In this document: in pieces, positions 49,921-60,374 of the stretch
Position numbering within the stretch: the stretch's first letter is position 1
Layout: every line of letters begins with the position of its first letter
Origin: Kiritimatiellia bacterium
GTDB taxonomy: Bacteria > Verrucomicrobiota > Kiritimatiellia > RFP12 > UBA1067
DNA: 64,000 nucleotides
Assembly (NCBI GenBank): GCA_024694365.1
Contig: JAILJX010000077.1
Location: 1 to 64,000, forward strand
Reading direction: 5' to 3'
Notes under the pieces: model-generated
Databases searched by the model: none
Told to the model about the DNA's origin: nothing
What the model saw: only the letters and a program-made list of their open reading frames with translations
Made by a program: the position numbers and the translations under genes

Positions 49921-51207
49921 ATGGCGAAGACGCTTTACAAAAACGCGGTGCTCGTGCTTCCCGGGAGAAAAACCGGAAGGGGCGACATCCTTGTGGACGA
50001 GAACGGCAAAATCGCGGCGATCGGGAAAGTTGCCGAAGATGTCGAGAGGCTTTGCGCCGTATCGGACGTTTCGGATTTCCTCATAATGCCCGGACTCGTG
50101 AATTGCCACGGGCATACGGCCATGACGCTGGTGCGAGGCCTCGGCGGCGGCCTTCCCCTGCAGCGCTGGCTCGAGGAGGCGATTTTCCCCGTCGAGGCCA
50201 AGATGACCGCGGAAGACGTCCATGCCGGGGCGATCTGGGGGATAAGGGAGATGCTTGCGGGCGGGACCACCTGCGTCGCCGACATGTACGATTTCCCGGG
50301 AGAAGGGATGGGCAGGGCCTTGCGGGAGACGGGGATGAAGGGCAGGGTCTGCAGGGTCGGGCTCGGATTCGTCCCGGGGAGGCTTGAAGACTGCATTTCT
50401 TTCACCCGCGAATTCAACAAGGGCGCGGAGGAGTCGGTGCTGGCCGATATTTGCATACATTCGGAATATCTGACGGACGAACCATTCTGCCGCGCGCTTG
50501 CCGAGGCGAACAAGGAACTGAAAAGGCCGGTCCATCTCCATGCGAGCGAGACAGAGAAGGAGCATGAAGAATGCATCGCGCGCCATGGCAAGACGCCTAT
50601 CGCCTATCTTGCCGAAACCGGACTTCTCGACTGCGGCGGCTACGTCGCGCATTGCGTATGGGCGACGGACGACGACTTCCGGATCATGGCCGACAAAAAC
50701 GTGACCCTCGTCCACAACCCGACGAGCAACATGAAACTCGGCAGCGGTTTCGCGAGAATTCCGAGGGCCATGGAGCTGGGGGTCAATGTGGCCCTTGGCA
50801 CGGACGGGTGCGCGTCGAACGACAATCTCGACATGTTCGAGGAGATGCATCTTGCGTCCCTCATCCACAAGGGCGTCGCGCACGACCCTACGGTTCTTTC
50901 TCCGTGGGACGTCATCGAGATGGCGACGATCAACGGTGCGAAAGCGCTCGGGGCGGAAAAGACGACCGGCAGCCTGGAGGTCGGCAAAGACGCCGATTTC
51001 GCCGTCATAAGCCTCCTGGCGCCGCATCTGACGCCATGCCTGGATGTAGCGAACCTGATCGTCAATTCAATGCATTCCTCCGATGTCGCCGCGACATATG
51101 TGAAGGGGAAATGCGTCTCCATGCGCGGGATTCTTCCGTCGCGGAGCGAAGAGCAAGCGTTCAATTCGGCGGTATCGCGTCTCGGGCTTGCCGAAAATAT
51201 GGTATAA
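49921..51207 (+). CDS. mtaD: 5-methylthioadenosine/S-adenosylhomocysteine deaminase
   Basis: Amidohydrolase of 428 residues that deaminates SAH, MTA or adenosine. Metal and catalytic residues are in LVNCHGHTAM (HxH), VHLHASETEKE, AHCVWATD and GTDGCASNDNLDM, the TRZ/ATZ-MtaD signature. The C-terminal GSLEVGKDADFAVI is standard. It lies before metY, so the pair probably serves the methionine/SAM cycle. The -10 box of metY overlaps its last codon and stop. Confidence 0.88.
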   Translation: MAKTLYKNAVLVLPGRKTGRGDILVDENGKIAAIGKVAEDVERLCAVSDVSDFLIMPGLVNCHGHTAMTLVRGLGGGLPLQRWLEEAIFPVEAKMTAEDVHAGAIWGIREMLAGGTTCVADMYDFPGEGMGRALRETGMKGRVCRVGLGFVPGRLEDCISFTREFNKGAEESVLADICIHSEYLTDEPFCRALAEANKELKRPVHLHASETEKEHEECIARHGKTPIAYLAETGLLDCGGYVAHCVWATDDDFRIMADKNVTLVHNPTSNMKLGSGFARIPRAMELGVNVALGTDGCASNDNLDMFEEMHLASLIHKGVAHDPTVLSPWDVIEMATINGAKALGAEKTTGSLEVGKDADFAVISLLAPHLTPCLDVANLIVNSMHSSDVAATYVKGKCVSMRGILPSRSEEQAFNSAVSRLGLAENMV

Positions 51208-51208
51208 T
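51203..51208 (+). promoter_or_regulatory. Extended -10 promoter of metY
   Basis: TATAAT preceded by TGG, overlapping the mtaD stop codon. The leader is ~27 nt with Shine-Dalgarno AAAGGAGA. No room for a SAM riboswitch. Confidence 0.65.
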
Positions 51209-51240
51209 AGAAAGAAATTTTTCTGCGAAAGGAGATTCTT

Positions 51241-52518
51241 GTGACAATAGACACGAAATGCGTCCAGGGAGGATGGCAACCCAAGCGCGGCGAACCGCGC
51301 CAGCCGCCGATCGTGGCTTCCACGACATTCCGCTACGAGACTACGCAGCAGATGGCGGACCTCTTCGACCTCAAGGCCGCCGGATATTTCTACACCAGGC
51401 TTCAGAATCCAACGAACGACCATGTGGCCGGAAAGATATGCGCCCTCGAGGGAGGCGTCGCGGCGATGCTCACGTCGTCCGGGCAGGCCGCATCGACATA
51501 CTGCATACTGAACCTCTGCCAGGCGGGCGACCATGTCGTCTCCAGCGCCCAGATATACGGGGGGACGTACAACCTCTTCAACGTTTCGCTGAAGAAGCTG
51601 GGGATCGAGTTCACGTTCGTCGACCCCGACGCGGATGAAGAGACTCTGGCGAGCGCATTCAGGCCGAACACGAAGTGCGTCTTCGGCGAAACTGTCGCGA
51701 ATCCGTCCGGAGCCGTGCTTGACATAGAGAAGTTCGCCAGGCTCGCGCATGCCCACGGGGTGCCGCTCATCGTCGACAACACGTTCCCGACGCCGGTACT
51801 GTGCCGTCCGATCGAATTCGGCGCCGACATCGTCATGCACTCGACGACGAAGTACATGGACGGACACGCCGCGCAGGTCGGCGGCGCGATAGTCGACAGC
51901 GGCAATTTCGACTGGGAGAAATATCCGGAGCGTTTCGCGGGGCTCGTCTCGCCCGATCCCTCCTATCACGGGCTCAGCTACACCAAAACCTTCGGCAAGG
52001 CAGCTTTCATCGTCAAGGCTACGGCGCAGCTCATGAGAGACTACGGGTCCATACCGAGCCCGTTCAACGCTTTCATCCTCAATCTCGGCCTCGAGAGCCT
52101 CCACCTGAGAATCCGCCGGCACGCGGAAAACGCCCTCGCCGCGGCGAAGTGGCTAAGGTCGCGTCCGGAGGTGGCGTGGGTCAACTATGCAGGGCTCGAG
52201 GATTCTCCGTATTACGGACTCTGCCGCAAGCAGTTCGAAGGCGCGCTCCCTTCGGGCGTTCTCACGTTCGGCATCAAAGGCGGACGCGAGAAGAGCATCA
52301 AGTTCATGGATTCTCTCAAGATGATAGAGATCGTGACCCATGTCGCCGATGCGAGAAGCTGCGTCCTGCACCCTGCGTCGCACACGCATAGGCAGCTCAC
52401 CGACGAACAGCTCGCGGCGGCAGGCATCCCTCCGGACCTGATACGGTTCAGCTGCGGACTGGAGTCGGCCGAAGACATCATCGCCGACCTTGAGCAGGCT
52501 TTCGCCGCCATCTCGTAA
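51241..52518 (+). CDS. metY: O-acetylhomoserine sulfhydrylase
   Basis: PLP enzyme that makes homocysteine from O-acetylhomoserine and sulfide. The 425-residue protein has the PLP Lys204 in HSTTKYMDGHAAQVGGA and TLIVDNTF-type residues (VPLIVDNTFPTP), RLQNPTNDHVAGKICALEGG, and the C-terminal RFSCGLESAEDIIADLEQA. It belongs to the Cys/Met-metabolism family; MetY is preferred over cystathionine enzymes because of length (~425) and the YTRLQNPT start. GTG 51241. Confidence 0.9.
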   Translation: MTIDTKCVQGGWQPKRGEPRQPPIVASTTFRYETTQQMADLFDLKAAGYFYTRLQNPTNDHVAGKICALEGGVAAMLTSSGQAASTYCILNLCQAGDHVVSSAQIYGGTYNLFNVSLKKLGIEFTFVDPDADEETLASAFRPNTKCVFGETVANPSGAVLDIEKFARLAHAHGVPLIVDNTFPTPVLCRPIEFGADIVMHSTTKYMDGHAAQVGGAIVDSGNFDWEKYPERFAGLVSPDPSYHGLSYTKTFGKAAFIVKATAQLMRDYGSIPSPFNAFILNLGLESLHLRIRRHAENALAAAKWLRSRPEVAWVNYAGLEDSPYYGLCRKQFEGALPSGVLTFGIKGGREKSIKFMDSLKMIEIVTHVADARSCVLHPASHTHRQLTDEQLAAAGIPPDLIRFSCGLESAEDIIADLEQAFAAIS

Positions 52519-52539
52519 CACGTGGAGGAGGAGAGGATC

Positions 52540-52965
52540 ATGGCGAAAGACGGGGGCGGTCTCAAGGTGCTGGTGTTCGAGTTTCTGCGTTACGCGGTCG
52601 TCGGCGGAATAGCCACGGTCGCGGACTGGGGGACGTTGTGGATTGCGCAGGAGCTTTTCTTCAAGGATGTCGCCGGCGGTCTCTACATCTCCACGGCGCT
52701 GGGATTCGCGGCCGGGCTTACGGTAAACTACCTTCTTTCGCTCTGGTTCGTCTTCACTCAGACGAAAGATCGCGGCAAGGGCAGGAGCGTCGGGGCGTTT
52801 CTGGTGTTTGGCGTGATAGGTCTGATGGGACTTGGATGGACGGAGCTCGGCATGTGGATAGGAGTCGAACTCCTCGGGTGGCACTATATGATCGTCAAGG
52901 CGTTCATGACGGCCGCGGTGCTAGTGTGGAATTATCTCGGACGGAAAATACTGATTTTCAGATAA
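52540..52965 (+). CDS. GtrA-family membrane protein
   Basis: A 141-residue protein with four transmembrane helices. FLRYAVVGGIATVADWGTLW at the N-terminus and ALGFAAGLTVNYLLSLWFVF are characteristic of GtrA. GtrA proteins are thought to move polyprenyl-linked sugars across the inner membrane. GTG 52522 is rejected because GGAGGAGAGG between it and ATG 52540 is the Shine-Dalgarno. It leads a small cluster with an FAD protein and a glycosyltransferase. Confidence 0.88.
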   Translation: MAKDGGGLKVLVFEFLRYAVVGGIATVADWGTLWIAQELFFKDVAGGLYISTALGFAAGLTVNYLLSLWFVFTQTKDRGKGRSVGAFLVFGVIGLMGLGWTELGMWIGVELLGWHYMIVKAFMTAAVLVWNYLGRKILIFR

Positions 52966-52983
52966 CGGAAGGAGACCGAAAAC

Positions 52984-54510
52984 ATGAAAACGGCGATAAT
53001 CATTGGTGCAGGACCTGCCGGACTCACGGCTGCGTACGAAATGAACCGCATTGCGAAGAAAGACTGGAAAGTCGTCGTTCTGGAGGAGTCGTCCGAAATA
53101 GGCGGCATCTCGCGCACCGCCGTGCATGGAGCGTCAAGGATTGACATCGGCGGACACAGGTTCTTCTCCAAATCACAGGAAGTGAACGATCTTTGGGGCA
53201 GGCTCATGCCGGTGCAGGGCGTCCCCTCCAAGGATGACAGGCTCCTTGACCGGCCCTGCAACGTGGTCCCCGGCGGACCCGACCCGGAGAAGGAGGATCG
53301 CGTGATGCTTCGCCGCCGTCGCGTAAGCCGCATATACTATCTGCGCCATTTCTTCGACTATCCGATCTCCATAAAGCCTGCGACCTTTCTTGCGATGGGA
53401 CTCGTCCGTACCTGGAAAGCTGGATGGAGCTATCTGTACTCGGCGTTTTTCAAGCGTCCGGAGAAGTCGCTCGAGGATTTCTACATCAACCGTTTCGGCA
53501 AGGTCCTGTATTCGATGTTCTTCGAAGACTACACCGAAAAGCTCTGGGGGGTGCATCCATCGAAGATATCGCCGGAGTGGGGGGCGCAGCGCGTCAAAGG
53601 CCTTTCGCTCTGGAAAGCCCTTCTCAACGTCTTCATCCCCAAAGGCGGCAAAAAGGAGACGTCGCTCATAGAGGAGTTCATTTATCCGAAGAAGGGCCCC
53701 GGACAGCTGTGGGAGACGCTTGCGGACGATCTGCGCGCGTCCGGAGTGGAAATCCGGATGCAGTCTTGCGTGACGGGGGTGGAGTCGTCTGAAGGGCGCG
53801 TCACCGGAGTGGTGCTCGCCGACGGCACCAGGCTTTCGTGCGATGCGGTTTTCTCTTCGATGCCCGTAAAGGATCTCGTTGCGTCCTTCAGTGGAGTGCC
53901 GGCCGACGTTGCCGGGATAGCCGCCGAGTTGCCGTACCGCGATTTCATAACGGTCGGACTGCTCGTCGACAAGCTCGCCATCAAGAACGGCACCAAGCTC
54001 AAGACCGTGAACGACATAGTCCCGGATACATGGATATACGTGCAGGAGCGCGAGGTCAGAATGGGCCGCATACAGATATTCAACAACTGGTCGCCCTATA
54101 TGGTGGACGACGTTACGAAACACGTCTGGGTCGGGCTTGAGTACTTCTGCACGGAAGGCGACCGTTTCTGGACCATGACAGACCGGGAGTTCACCGACAT
54201 GGCGGTCGGGGAGCTCAGGAAGATCGGCGTCCTTGGCGAGGATACCCCCGTTCTCGACTCCGTGCGGATCAAGGTCAAGAAGGCCTATCCCGCGTATTTC
54301 GGCACGTATTCCGAGTTCGGCAAGGTTCGCGCCTGGCTTGACGGATTCTCGAATCTGTATTGCATCGGGCGCAACGGACAGCACAGATACAACAACATGG
54401 ACCATTCCATGCTTTGCGGACTCGAGGCCGCGCGTTCCCTGGTCAACGGCACCGGCAAGGACGCGGTCTGGAATGTGAACACCGAAGAAGAGTACCATGA
54501 GAGCAAGTAG
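52984..54510 (+). CDS. FAD-dependent oxidoreductase, UDP-galactopyranose mutase/amine-oxidase-like
   Basis: A 508-residue flavoprotein. N-terminal FAD site [16 protein letters not shown], then [12 protein letters not shown] and [12 protein letters not shown]; the C-terminus has [24 protein letters not shown]. The GGHRFF segment is typical of the NAD(P)/FAD proteins found beside GtrA and glycosyltransferase genes. The reaction is unknown; a sugar-nucleotide or polyprenyl-sugar role is likely from context. It overlaps the next gene by 14 bp. Confidence 0.82.
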   Translation: MKTAIIIGAGPAGLTAAYEMNRIAKKDWKVVVLEESSEIGGISRTAVHGASRIDIGGHRFFSKSQEVNDLWGRLMPVQGVPSKDDRLLDRPCNVVPGGPDPEKEDRVMLRRRRVSRIYYLRHFFDYPISIKPATFLAMGLVRTWKAGWSYLYSAFFKRPEKSLEDFYINRFGKVLYSMFFEDYTEKLWGVHPSKISPEWGAQRVKGLSLWKALLNVFIPKGGKKETSLIEEFIYPKKGPGQLWETLADDLRASGVEIRMQSCVTGVESSEGRVTGVVLADGTRLSCDAVFSSMPVKDLVASFSGVPADVAGIAAELPYRDFITVGLLVDKLAIKNGTKLKTVNDIVPDTWIYVQEREVRMGRIQIFNNWSPYMVDDVTKHVWVGLEYFCTEGDRFWTMTDREFTDMAVGELRKIGVLGEDTPVLDSVRIKVKKAYPAYFGTYSEFGKVRAWLDGFSNLYCIGRNGQHRYNNMDHSMLCGLEAARSLVNGTGKDAVWNVNTEEEYHESK

Positions 54511-55762
54511 GCGCAATGCCGTCTGGGCCTTGGCATTTTCGGCGCTTCTGTTGCTCGGGGCGACGCTTGGGCTGTTGTTTGAGGTCGAGCAGGGCAGGTA
54601 CTTTTGGAATATTCGTCCATTTGAATGGTTTTGCGGCGATCTTGGCGTACGGCATGCCGAAATCGGGCTTGCCCACCGCGGGATCAATTCCTTCCGCATA
54701 TGGAATTGCGACATCGTGGTTCCCGGCTATACGGGGATGTCCAGGCCCGACAAGGAGCCGCCGCCTGGCGCAGGCGGGCAGCCTGTTCACGCCTATCCGG
54801 CCTGGCATACGTGTTTCTGCTGGTTCTACGGATGGATTTCCATGCCCGCGCTGGAAAACGCCGCCAAGGCGCTTTTTGCGCTTGCTGTCGTTTTTCTGTT
54901 CTTCGAATTCCGGCGGGTCGATGCGGAATATCCGTCTGCCGTTTCGCTGGCGGTTCTCGCTTCAGCCTCGATTCCGGCCGCGCAATGCTGGTATTGGATG
55001 AATTATGGGGTTTTAATTGTCGCCCTGTTCGCACTGGTTGAACGTTGCCGCGCTTCCGGCAAGGATATTATGGCCGGGCTTTTATGGGCGTTGGCGATGA
55101 TAAAGCCGCAAATGGCGATTTTGGCGTTTTGGCCGTTGTTTTTCGCCAAAGCCTACCGTACGATAGCTGTTGCCGTTCTGGCATGCTTGGCGGGGACGTG
55201 TTTTACTGCATGGCAGGTCCACGAGTCTCCCGTTGAGCTTCTTCTTCAGTTGCCTCAAATAGGCGCTCCGTATTTCGGTGCCCATCCGATGTACTTTATT
55301 GCGCGGCATCTGCAGGGAGGGCTTGCGATGAAGTTGTTCAGTTTCGCGTGGATGGGACTTTGCTTTGTGTCATGTGGTTGGCTTTGCTTCAGAATGCGCG
55401 GCAATAAGGAATGGTGGTACAGGTGGGCTCCTGTTGCACTGATTGTGCCGATATGGAATTACAGCCAGTCGCACGACAAAGCCATTTTGGCGATATGGTT
55501 TGCGGTTGTCGCATCGGAGATCATGCGAAGCGGACATCTGCGACGCAGCATATGGACAGTCTATGCGGCGATGAGCGGAATCGTTCTTGCTTCAAGACCG
55601 ACGTTGCTTTTGCTGCAGTTCAGGGGTATTGTTTCTCCAGAGGCCGTGGGATTTGTGCCTGACGTACTTTTTGCTTCGTGGATCGGCGTTTCGCTTGCAT
55701 TTCTTTTGTGTGTATCAGGAAAGGATCAGAAAAGGGAGAATGTCCAATGTTCATTAAACTGA
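54497..55762 (+). CDS. GT87/DUF2029-type polyprenol-dependent glycosyltransferase
   Basis: A 421-residue membrane protein with about ten hydrophobic helices. The first periplasmic loop has [16 protein letters not shown] and an YPAWHTCF segment, and the middle [20 protein letters not shown] is the signature of the DUF2029/GT87 family (polyprenyl-phosphate-mannose-using transferases). Base use is visibly less GC-biased than in neighbouring genes (many TTG and TTT codons), a possible sign of transfer. It overlaps FlbD-like by 16 bp. Likely acts with GtrA in surface glycan modification. Confidence 0.78.
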   Translation: MRASRRNAVWALAFSALLLLGATLGLLFEVEQGRYFWNIRPFEWFCGDLGVRHAEIGLAHRGINSFRIWNCDIVVPGYTGMSRPDKEPPPGAGGQPVHAYPAWHTCFCWFYGWISMPALENAAKALFALAVVFLFFEFRRVDAEYPSAVSLAVLASASIPAAQCWYWMNYGVLIVALFALVERCRASGKDIMAGLLWALAMIKPQMAILAFWPLFFAKAYRTIAVAVLACLAGTCFTAWQVHESPVELLLQLPQIGAPYFGAHPMYFIARHLQGGLAMKLFSFAWMGLCFVSCGWLCFRMRGNKEWWYRWAPVALIVPIWNYSQSHDKAILAIWFAVVASEIMRSGHLRRSIWTVYAAMSGIVLASRPTLLLLQFRGIVSPEAVGFVPDVLFASWIGVSLAFLLCVSGKDQKRENVQCSLN

Positions 55763-56199
55763 CCAGGCTTGACAATGCGCCCATATGGTTTAACGCATCC
55801 TTGATCGTCACCGTCGAGCCCCGCAAAGGTGGCGGCACGACTGTCGTGCCCGTGGGGGACGGCCTGGATTACGACGTGCGCGAAAAGGCTGAGGATGTAA
55901 TCAAGCTTCTGGAGGCCGCTCCTGCGCCGTGCGTCATCCCTGTTCCCAGCGGAGATTCTCTCGCTCCGGCGCCTGCGGACGTTTCCCCGGACGATGATCC
56001 GATCCGCGAGGGCAGGCCGGAGCGTCCGGCAGAAGCCAAAAACCCCGTTCCCGTGCAGAAGAAGCCCGCGCAGGAAAAGGAGAAACCAGCGGTGGAGCAG
56101 AAGAATTCCGCGCCCGAACAGAAGAAAAGCCATCGCAGGCGCGGACGCAGAAAGGGGAATGGAGTGGTGGACCGGGCGGGACTTGAACCCACGACCTAG
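55747..56199 (+). CDS. FlbD-like protein with Pro/Lys tail, ending inside an antisense tRNA gene
   Basis: A 150-residue protein. Residues 1-58 ([20 protein letters not shown] to DVIKLLE) match the small FlbD family, known from flagellar operons. The rest is Pro/Glu/Lys-rich and ends in SHRRRGRRKGNG and a short VDRAGLEPTT. The last 35 bp lie antisense to the tRNA at 56165-56241, so the final residues come from tRNA complement. No other flagellar gene is in the window; the family may have another role here. The start overlaps the transferase gene. Confidence 0.7.
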   Translation: MFIKLTRLDNAPIWFNASLIVTVEPRKGGGTTVVPVGDGLDYDVREKAEDVIKLLEAAPAPCVIPVPSGDSLAPAPADVSPDDDPIREGRPERPAEAKNPVPVQKKPAQEKEKPAVEQKNSAPEQKKSHRRRGRRKGNGVVDRAGLEPTT

Positions 56200-56241
56200 G
56201 GATTATGAGTCCCCAGCTCTGACCGACTGAGCTACCGGTCC
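56165..56241 (-). tRNA. tRNA with CAU anticodon, probably tRNA-Ile2
   Basis: Minus-strand tRNA of 77 nt with encoded CCA. Acceptor GGACCGG/CCGGTCC, D arm GCTCAGTCGGTCAGAGC, anticodon stem GGGGA/TCCCT with loop CTCATAA, T arm GTGGGTTCAAGTCCCGC. Acceptor C4-C5 (paired with G69-G68) is the TilS recognition pattern of tRNA-Ile2, in contrast to the Met tRNA at 33718. The anticodon C34 would then be modified to lysidine to read AUA. Elongator Met is the alternative. Confidence 0.88.
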
Positions 56242-56257
56242 AAAAACAACGCCGTAT

Positions 56258-56263
56258 ATTTTA
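56258..56263 (-). promoter_or_regulatory. Extended -10 promoter of the minus-strand tRNA
   Basis: Minus strand reads TTTGGTAAAATATACGGCG: hexamer TAAAAT, TGG extension. It lies 16 bp before the mature tRNA 5' end. Confidence 0.6.
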
Positions 56264-56272
56264 CCAAATTTG

Positions 56273-56299
56273 CCCCCTTGCAATCAAGGGGGAATTTTT
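56273..56299 (+). terminator. Intrinsic terminator before rpoB, overlapping its promoter
   Basis: CCCCCTTG and CAAGGGGG form an 8-bp stem with a CAAT loop (56273-56292), followed by AATTTTT. It faces the + strand and would stop transcripts from the glycosyltransferase/FlbD genes that have crossed the tRNA in antisense. Confidence 0.75.
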
Positions 56300-56307
56300 G
56301 ATAAAAT
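56279..56307 (+). promoter_or_regulatory. rpoBC promoter
   Basis: TTGCAA (56279-56284), 17-bp spacer, extended -10 TGaTAAAAT (hexamer 56302-56307). The -35 lies in the loop of the terminator hairpin. The leader is ~115 nt and contains a small hairpin GTGGTcgcttACCAC (56346-56360). Confidence 0.62.
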
Positions 56308-56430
56308 ATACTTTCAAACTACCCAGATTGCGGACAGTTAACAAAGTGGTCGCTTACCACACTTCAGGCGCAGGACCGGGGTCAAGAAGTCCACGTCGTA
56401 TTTTGCACAACCAATCAGAGGTCAACCAAG

Positions 56431-59400
56431 ATGAGCGCAGAACGCAAAGTTTTCGGCAAGCTTCAGGGCATGGTCGAAACTCCGCCGGATCTTATCGAGA
56501 TCCAGACCAAGTCGTATCAAGACTTCCTTCAGCCTGACGTGCCGCCGGCAAAGCGCGAAGACAAGGGTCTGCAGGCGATTTTCAAGGAGATATTCCCGGT
56601 CCAGTCCTACGACGGGCGCTATTCGCTCGACTTCGCGAGCTATACGCTCGATGCGCCGAAGAAAAGCTACCTGCAGGCGCTCATAGACGGAGAGACGTAT
56701 GCGCGGCCTTTGAGGGCGAATTTCCGCCTCCGCGACGGAGAGGACGTCCGCGAGGAGGAGGTCTTCCTGGGCGATATGCCCGTCATGACGCCCGACGGCG
56801 CGTTCGTGATCAATGGCGCGGAGCGCGTTATCGTGTCGCAGCTGCACAGGAGCCCCGGCATATCGACCGAGCGCCAGGTCCACGCCAACGGCCAGCCGCT
56901 GCTGTCCGTCCGCATCATTCCCGACCGCGGAAGCTGGATCGAGGTGATGTTCGACACTAACGATGTCATGTGGTGCTTCATGGACCAGCGCCGCCGCCGC
57001 CGCAAATTCTATGCTACGACCCTTCTCAGGGCGTTCGGCTACGGCTCCGACGAGCAGCTGATGAATCTTTTCTACGACTTCAAGAAGCTCCCGACGGATA
57101 CGGCGTACGCCGACAAGGATCTTCGCATGCTCGTCATGAAGGACGATCTTGTCGACACCGATTCCCAGGCCGTCATAGCCCGCAGGTACGATCCCGTGAC
57201 GCCTGCGATGATGGAGCAGATCGCCGCGGCGGGCATTGCGCAGGTCGAGGTAGTCGACGTCTCCGTCGACAACGGCACGCTCATCAAGACGCTCCGCGAA
57301 GACGCCAAGGCCGGCATCCACAACGAGGAAGACGCGCTCAAGGAGATCTACCGCAGGATGCGCCCCGGCGATCCGCCCACGGCGACGAACTCCAAGCAGA
57401 TGATCCACCGCCTTTTCTTCGAGCTCGCCCATTACGATCTCGGATACGTCGGGCGCCACAAGATCAACAAGAAGCTGGGCCTCACTGGCAAGGTGGACGA
57501 AAACCTCCGCACTCTCCACGAGTCCGGCATCGACGTGATAGAGGCGATACGCCTTCTTCTCAAGATATACGTCGGGCGCGAGCAGGTCGACGACATCGAC
57601 CACCTCGGCAACCGCCGCGTCAGGACGACCGGAGAGCTTCTCGAGAACCAGTGCCGCGTTGGCCTCGCCCGCACCGAGCGCCTCATCCGCGAGCGCATGA
57701 CGATACACGATCCGAATTCGGGCGCGCTGTCGCCGAGCCGTCTCGTCAATTCCAAGACGTTCAGCGCCGTCGTGGCGGACTTCTTCGCCCGTTCGCAGCT
57801 TTCCCAGTTCATGGACCAGACGAATCCGCTCTCGGCCCTCGCCCACAAGCGCCGTCTTTCGGCTCTCGGCCCCGGCGGCCTTTCCCGCGAGCGCGCAGGA
57901 TTCGAGGTCCGCGACGTCCATCCTTCCCACTACGGCAGGATATGCCCGATCGAAACGCCTGAAGGCCCGAACATCGGTCTCATTTCGTCTCTCGGCATCT
58001 ATGCGCAGATCAACAGGTTCGGTTTCATCGAGACCCCCTACCGCAAGGTTATCGGCGGCAAGGTCACCGACGAAGTCGAATATCTCCCCGCGGACACGGA
58101 GGAGCAGTTCGTCATTGCGCAGGCCAACGCGCCGCTCAAGGCGAACCGCATGTTCGCCGAGGAGAAGGTCACGTGCCGTTTCCGCACGGAATTCTGCGAG
58201 AAGCCCGCGCGCGAGGTCCAGTACATGGACGTCGCCCCGATGCAGGTCATCTCCATCGCGGCCGGCCTCATCCCGTTCCTGGAGCATGACGACGCGAACC
58301 GCGCGCTCATGGGCGCAAACATGATGCGCCAGGGCGTGCCGCTCATGACGACGGAGCGCCCCTACGTCGGAACCGGCCTCGAGGCCGCAAGCGCGAAGGA
58401 TTCGCGCGTGATCGTCACGGCTCTCCACGACGGAACCGTCGCGTACGTTTCCGCCGAGACGGTCGTCGTGACGGACGACGGCAAGCTCCCCGCCGGCGAT
58501 GTCCCCCCGGCGCACAATCCCGAGAAGGGCGTCTGGAGATACGATCTGCAGAAATTCCGCCGCTGCAACGCAGGCACGTGCTTCAACCAGAAGCCCATCG
58601 TCAAGAAAGGCCAGAAGGTCGCGTTCGGCGACTGCCTGGCCGACGGCCCCGCGACCGATCAGGGCGAGCTGGCCCTCGGCAAGAATCTTCTTGTCGCGTT
58701 CATGAGCTGGCGCGGCTACAACTTCGAGGACGCCATCCTCATAAACGAGCGCATCGTCCGCGAGGACATGCTTACGTCGCTCCACATAATCACGTTTGAA
58801 TGCGGCGCCAGGGACACCAAGCTCGGCCCCGAGGAGATCACCCGCGACATCCCCAACGTCAGCGAGGACGCTCTCAAGAATCTCGGCCCCGACGGCATCG
58901 TGCGCGTCGGCGCCGAGGTCAAGCCCGGCGACATTCTCGTCGGCAAGGTGACGCCCAAGGGCGAAACAGAACTCTCCCCCGAGGAGAGGCTTCTCAGGGC
59001 GATCTTCGGCGAGAAGGCCGCCGATGTCCGCGACACTTCTCTGACCGTTCCGCCCGGGACGGCCGGCGTGGTCATGGGCGTTCAGGTGTCCACGAGCCAG
59101 GATGTCGCCGCCGCGGACGACAAGACGACCAAGAAGGCCAAGAAGGACGCCGAGAGAAAGCGCAAGAATCAGATCGCCAAACTCGAGAAGGACGTCACGG
59201 CGAAGCTCGCCAGCGAGCTCATGAACGAGAAGCTCTCGGTCGACGTGACGGATACCGAAACCGGCGACGTGATCATCCCCGCGAACAAGAAGATCAAGAA
59301 GGGCCAGCTTGCGATGCTGGCGAGAGCCCACGCCCATTGGGATATGGATGAAGGTCCCGCCAAGGACAAGGTCATGTCCATCCTCGAGCCTTTCGAGATG

Positions 59401-60348
59401 GAGTTCGCCGCGATCGAGGACGCGGCGGCGGAGGCCGACGGCGGTCTCTTCGGCGACTTCGGCGGCGAGGGTGAGGTCGTGAAATCGGTCCGCGTGTTCC
59501 TCGTGGACAAGAAAAACCTCTCTGTCGGCGACAAGATGGCCGGCCGTCACGGAAACAAGGGCGTCGTCTCCAGGATCCTTCCGAGCTGCGACATGCCGTT
59601 CCTTCCCGACGGACGTCCCGTCGACATCGTCCTGAACCCGCTTGGCGTGCCTTCCCGAATGAACCTCGGGCAGCTGTTCGAGACGTACCTCGGGCTTGCC
59701 TGCCGGTACCTCAATTTCCACGCGGCGACGCCGGTGTTCGACGGCGTCCAGGAGACCGAAATCGACGAGCTTCTGCGCCAGGCGCGTGCGGTTCAGGAGA
59801 AGAGCGAGGGCGCCCAGAGCTGGATATGCCCCGAGGGCAAGACGGTTCTCTATGACGGTCTCACCGGCGAGCCCTTCGCGCAGAAGGTCGTCGTGGGCGT
59901 CATATACATGCTCAAGCTCCACCACCTCGTCACCGACAAGATCCACGCCCGCGCGATCGGCCCCTATTCGCTCGTCACGCAGCAGCCTCTCGGCGGCAAG
60001 GCCCAGCTCGGCGGCCAGCGCATGGGCGAAATGGAGGTTTGGGCCCTTGAAGCCTACGGCGTCGCATACGCCCTGCAGGAGCTCCTCACCGTCAAGTCGG
60101 ACGATGTCCAGGGCAGGACGAGAATATACGAGTCCATCGTCAAGGGGACAAACATCCTCGATTCGGGCATGCCGGAATCGTTCTCGGTCCTCATCCACGA
60201 GCTGCGCGGACTCTGCCTCGACACCCAGCTTCTGGGCGGAGGGCAGGATGGGCGCAGAAAGGCCGACGGTCCCGCGGCGTCCGCGTCGACGCCCGTTCCG
60301 CAGGCCGTGGCCAGCGACGATCTGCTCGCCGGCGCGCTTAACGTCTAA
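56431..60348 (+). CDS. rpoB: RNA polymerase subunit beta
   Basis: Catalytic subunit of RNA polymerase, 1305 residues. Hallmarks: [18 protein letters not shown], the rifampicin-site cluster [20 protein letters not shown] (about residues 455-475) with the sensitive-type Asp, His and Ser, [13 protein letters not shown], and [18 protein letters not shown] near the C-terminus. A Lys-rich insertion ([16 protein letters not shown]) lies near residue 900. It has its own promoter and is not preceded by rplL, as it is in most bacteria. rpoC starts 26 bp downstream. Confidence 0.98.
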   Translation: MSAERKVFGKLQGMVETPPDLIEIQTKSYQDFLQPDVPPAKREDKGLQAIFKEIFPVQSYDGRYSLDFASYTLDAPKKSYLQALIDGETYARPLRANFRLRDGEDVREEEVFLGDMPVMTPDGAFVINGAERVIVSQLHRSPGISTERQVHANGQPLLSVRIIPDRGSWIEVMFDTNDVMWCFMDQRRRRRKFYATTLLRAFGYGSDEQLMNLFYDFKKLPTDTAYADKDLRMLVMKDDLVDTDSQAVIARRYDPVTPAMMEQIAAAGIAQVEVVDVSVDNGTLIKTLREDAKAGIHNEEDALKEIYRRMRPGDPPTATNSKQMIHRLFFELAHYDLGYVGRHKINKKLGLTGKVDENLRTLHESGIDVIEAIRLLLKIYVGREQVDDIDHLGNRRVRTTGELLENQCRVGLARTERLIRERMTIHDPNSGALSPSRLVNSKTFSAVVADFFARSQLSQFMDQTNPLSALAHKRRLSALGPGGLSRERAGFEVRDVHPSHYGRICPIETPEGPNIGLISSLGIYAQINRFGFIETPYRKVIGGKVTDEVEYLPADTEEQFVIAQANAPLKANRMFAEEKVTCRFRTEFCEKPAREVQYMDVAPMQVISIAAGLIPFLEHDDANRALMGANMMRQGVPLMTTERPYVGTGLEAASAKDSRVIVTALHDGTVAYVSAETVVVTDDGKLPAGDVPPAHNPEKGVWRYDLQKFRRCNAGTCFNQKPIVKKGQKVAFGDCLADGPATDQGELALGKNLLVAFMSWRGYNFEDAILINERIVREDMLTSLHIITFECGARDTKLGPEEITRDIPNVSEDALKNLGPDGIVRVGAEVKPGDILVGKVTPKGETELSPEERLLRAIFGEKAADVRDTSLTVPPGTAGVVMGVQVSTSQDVAAADDKTTKKAKKDAERKRKNQIAKLEKDVTAKLASELMNEKLSVDVTDTETGDVIIPANKKIKKGQLAMLARAHAHWDMDEGPAKDKVMSILEPFEMEFAAIEDAAAEADGGLFGDFGGEGEVVKSVRVFLVDKKNLSVGDKMAGRHGNKGVVSRILPSCDMPFLPDGRPVDIVLNPLGVPSRMNLGQLFETYLGLACRYLNFHAATPVFDGVQETEIDELLRQARAVQEKSEGAQSWICPEGKTVLYDGLTGEPFAQKVVVGVIYMLKLHHLVTDKIHARAIGPYSLVTQQPLGGKAQLGGQRMGEMEVWALEAYGVAYALQELLTVKSDDVQGRTRIYESIVKGTNILDSGMPESFSVLIHELRGLCLDTQLLGGGQDGRRKADGPAASASTPVPQAVASDDLLAGALNV

Positions 60349-60374
60349 GGGCAACTTTCTGGGAGATTCCAAAA

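Noticed and set aside
47634-49922. A 762-codon minus-strand open frame opposite alaS, coaB and the hydrolase gene
   Set aside because: It spans three well-supported + strand genes and has no recognisable family; an effect of high GC in the third codon position.
55994-56230. Small + strand protein ending in WTGRDLNPRPRDYESPALTD
   Set aside because: This is the well-known false translation of tRNA complement; the tRNA is on the minus strand at 56165-56241.
56422-60372. A 1316-codon open frame on the minus strand opposite rpoB
   Set aside because: It mirrors rpoB codon positions in a GC-rich gene; its translation is Arg/Asp/Leu/Val-rich without any domain, and rpoB is certain.
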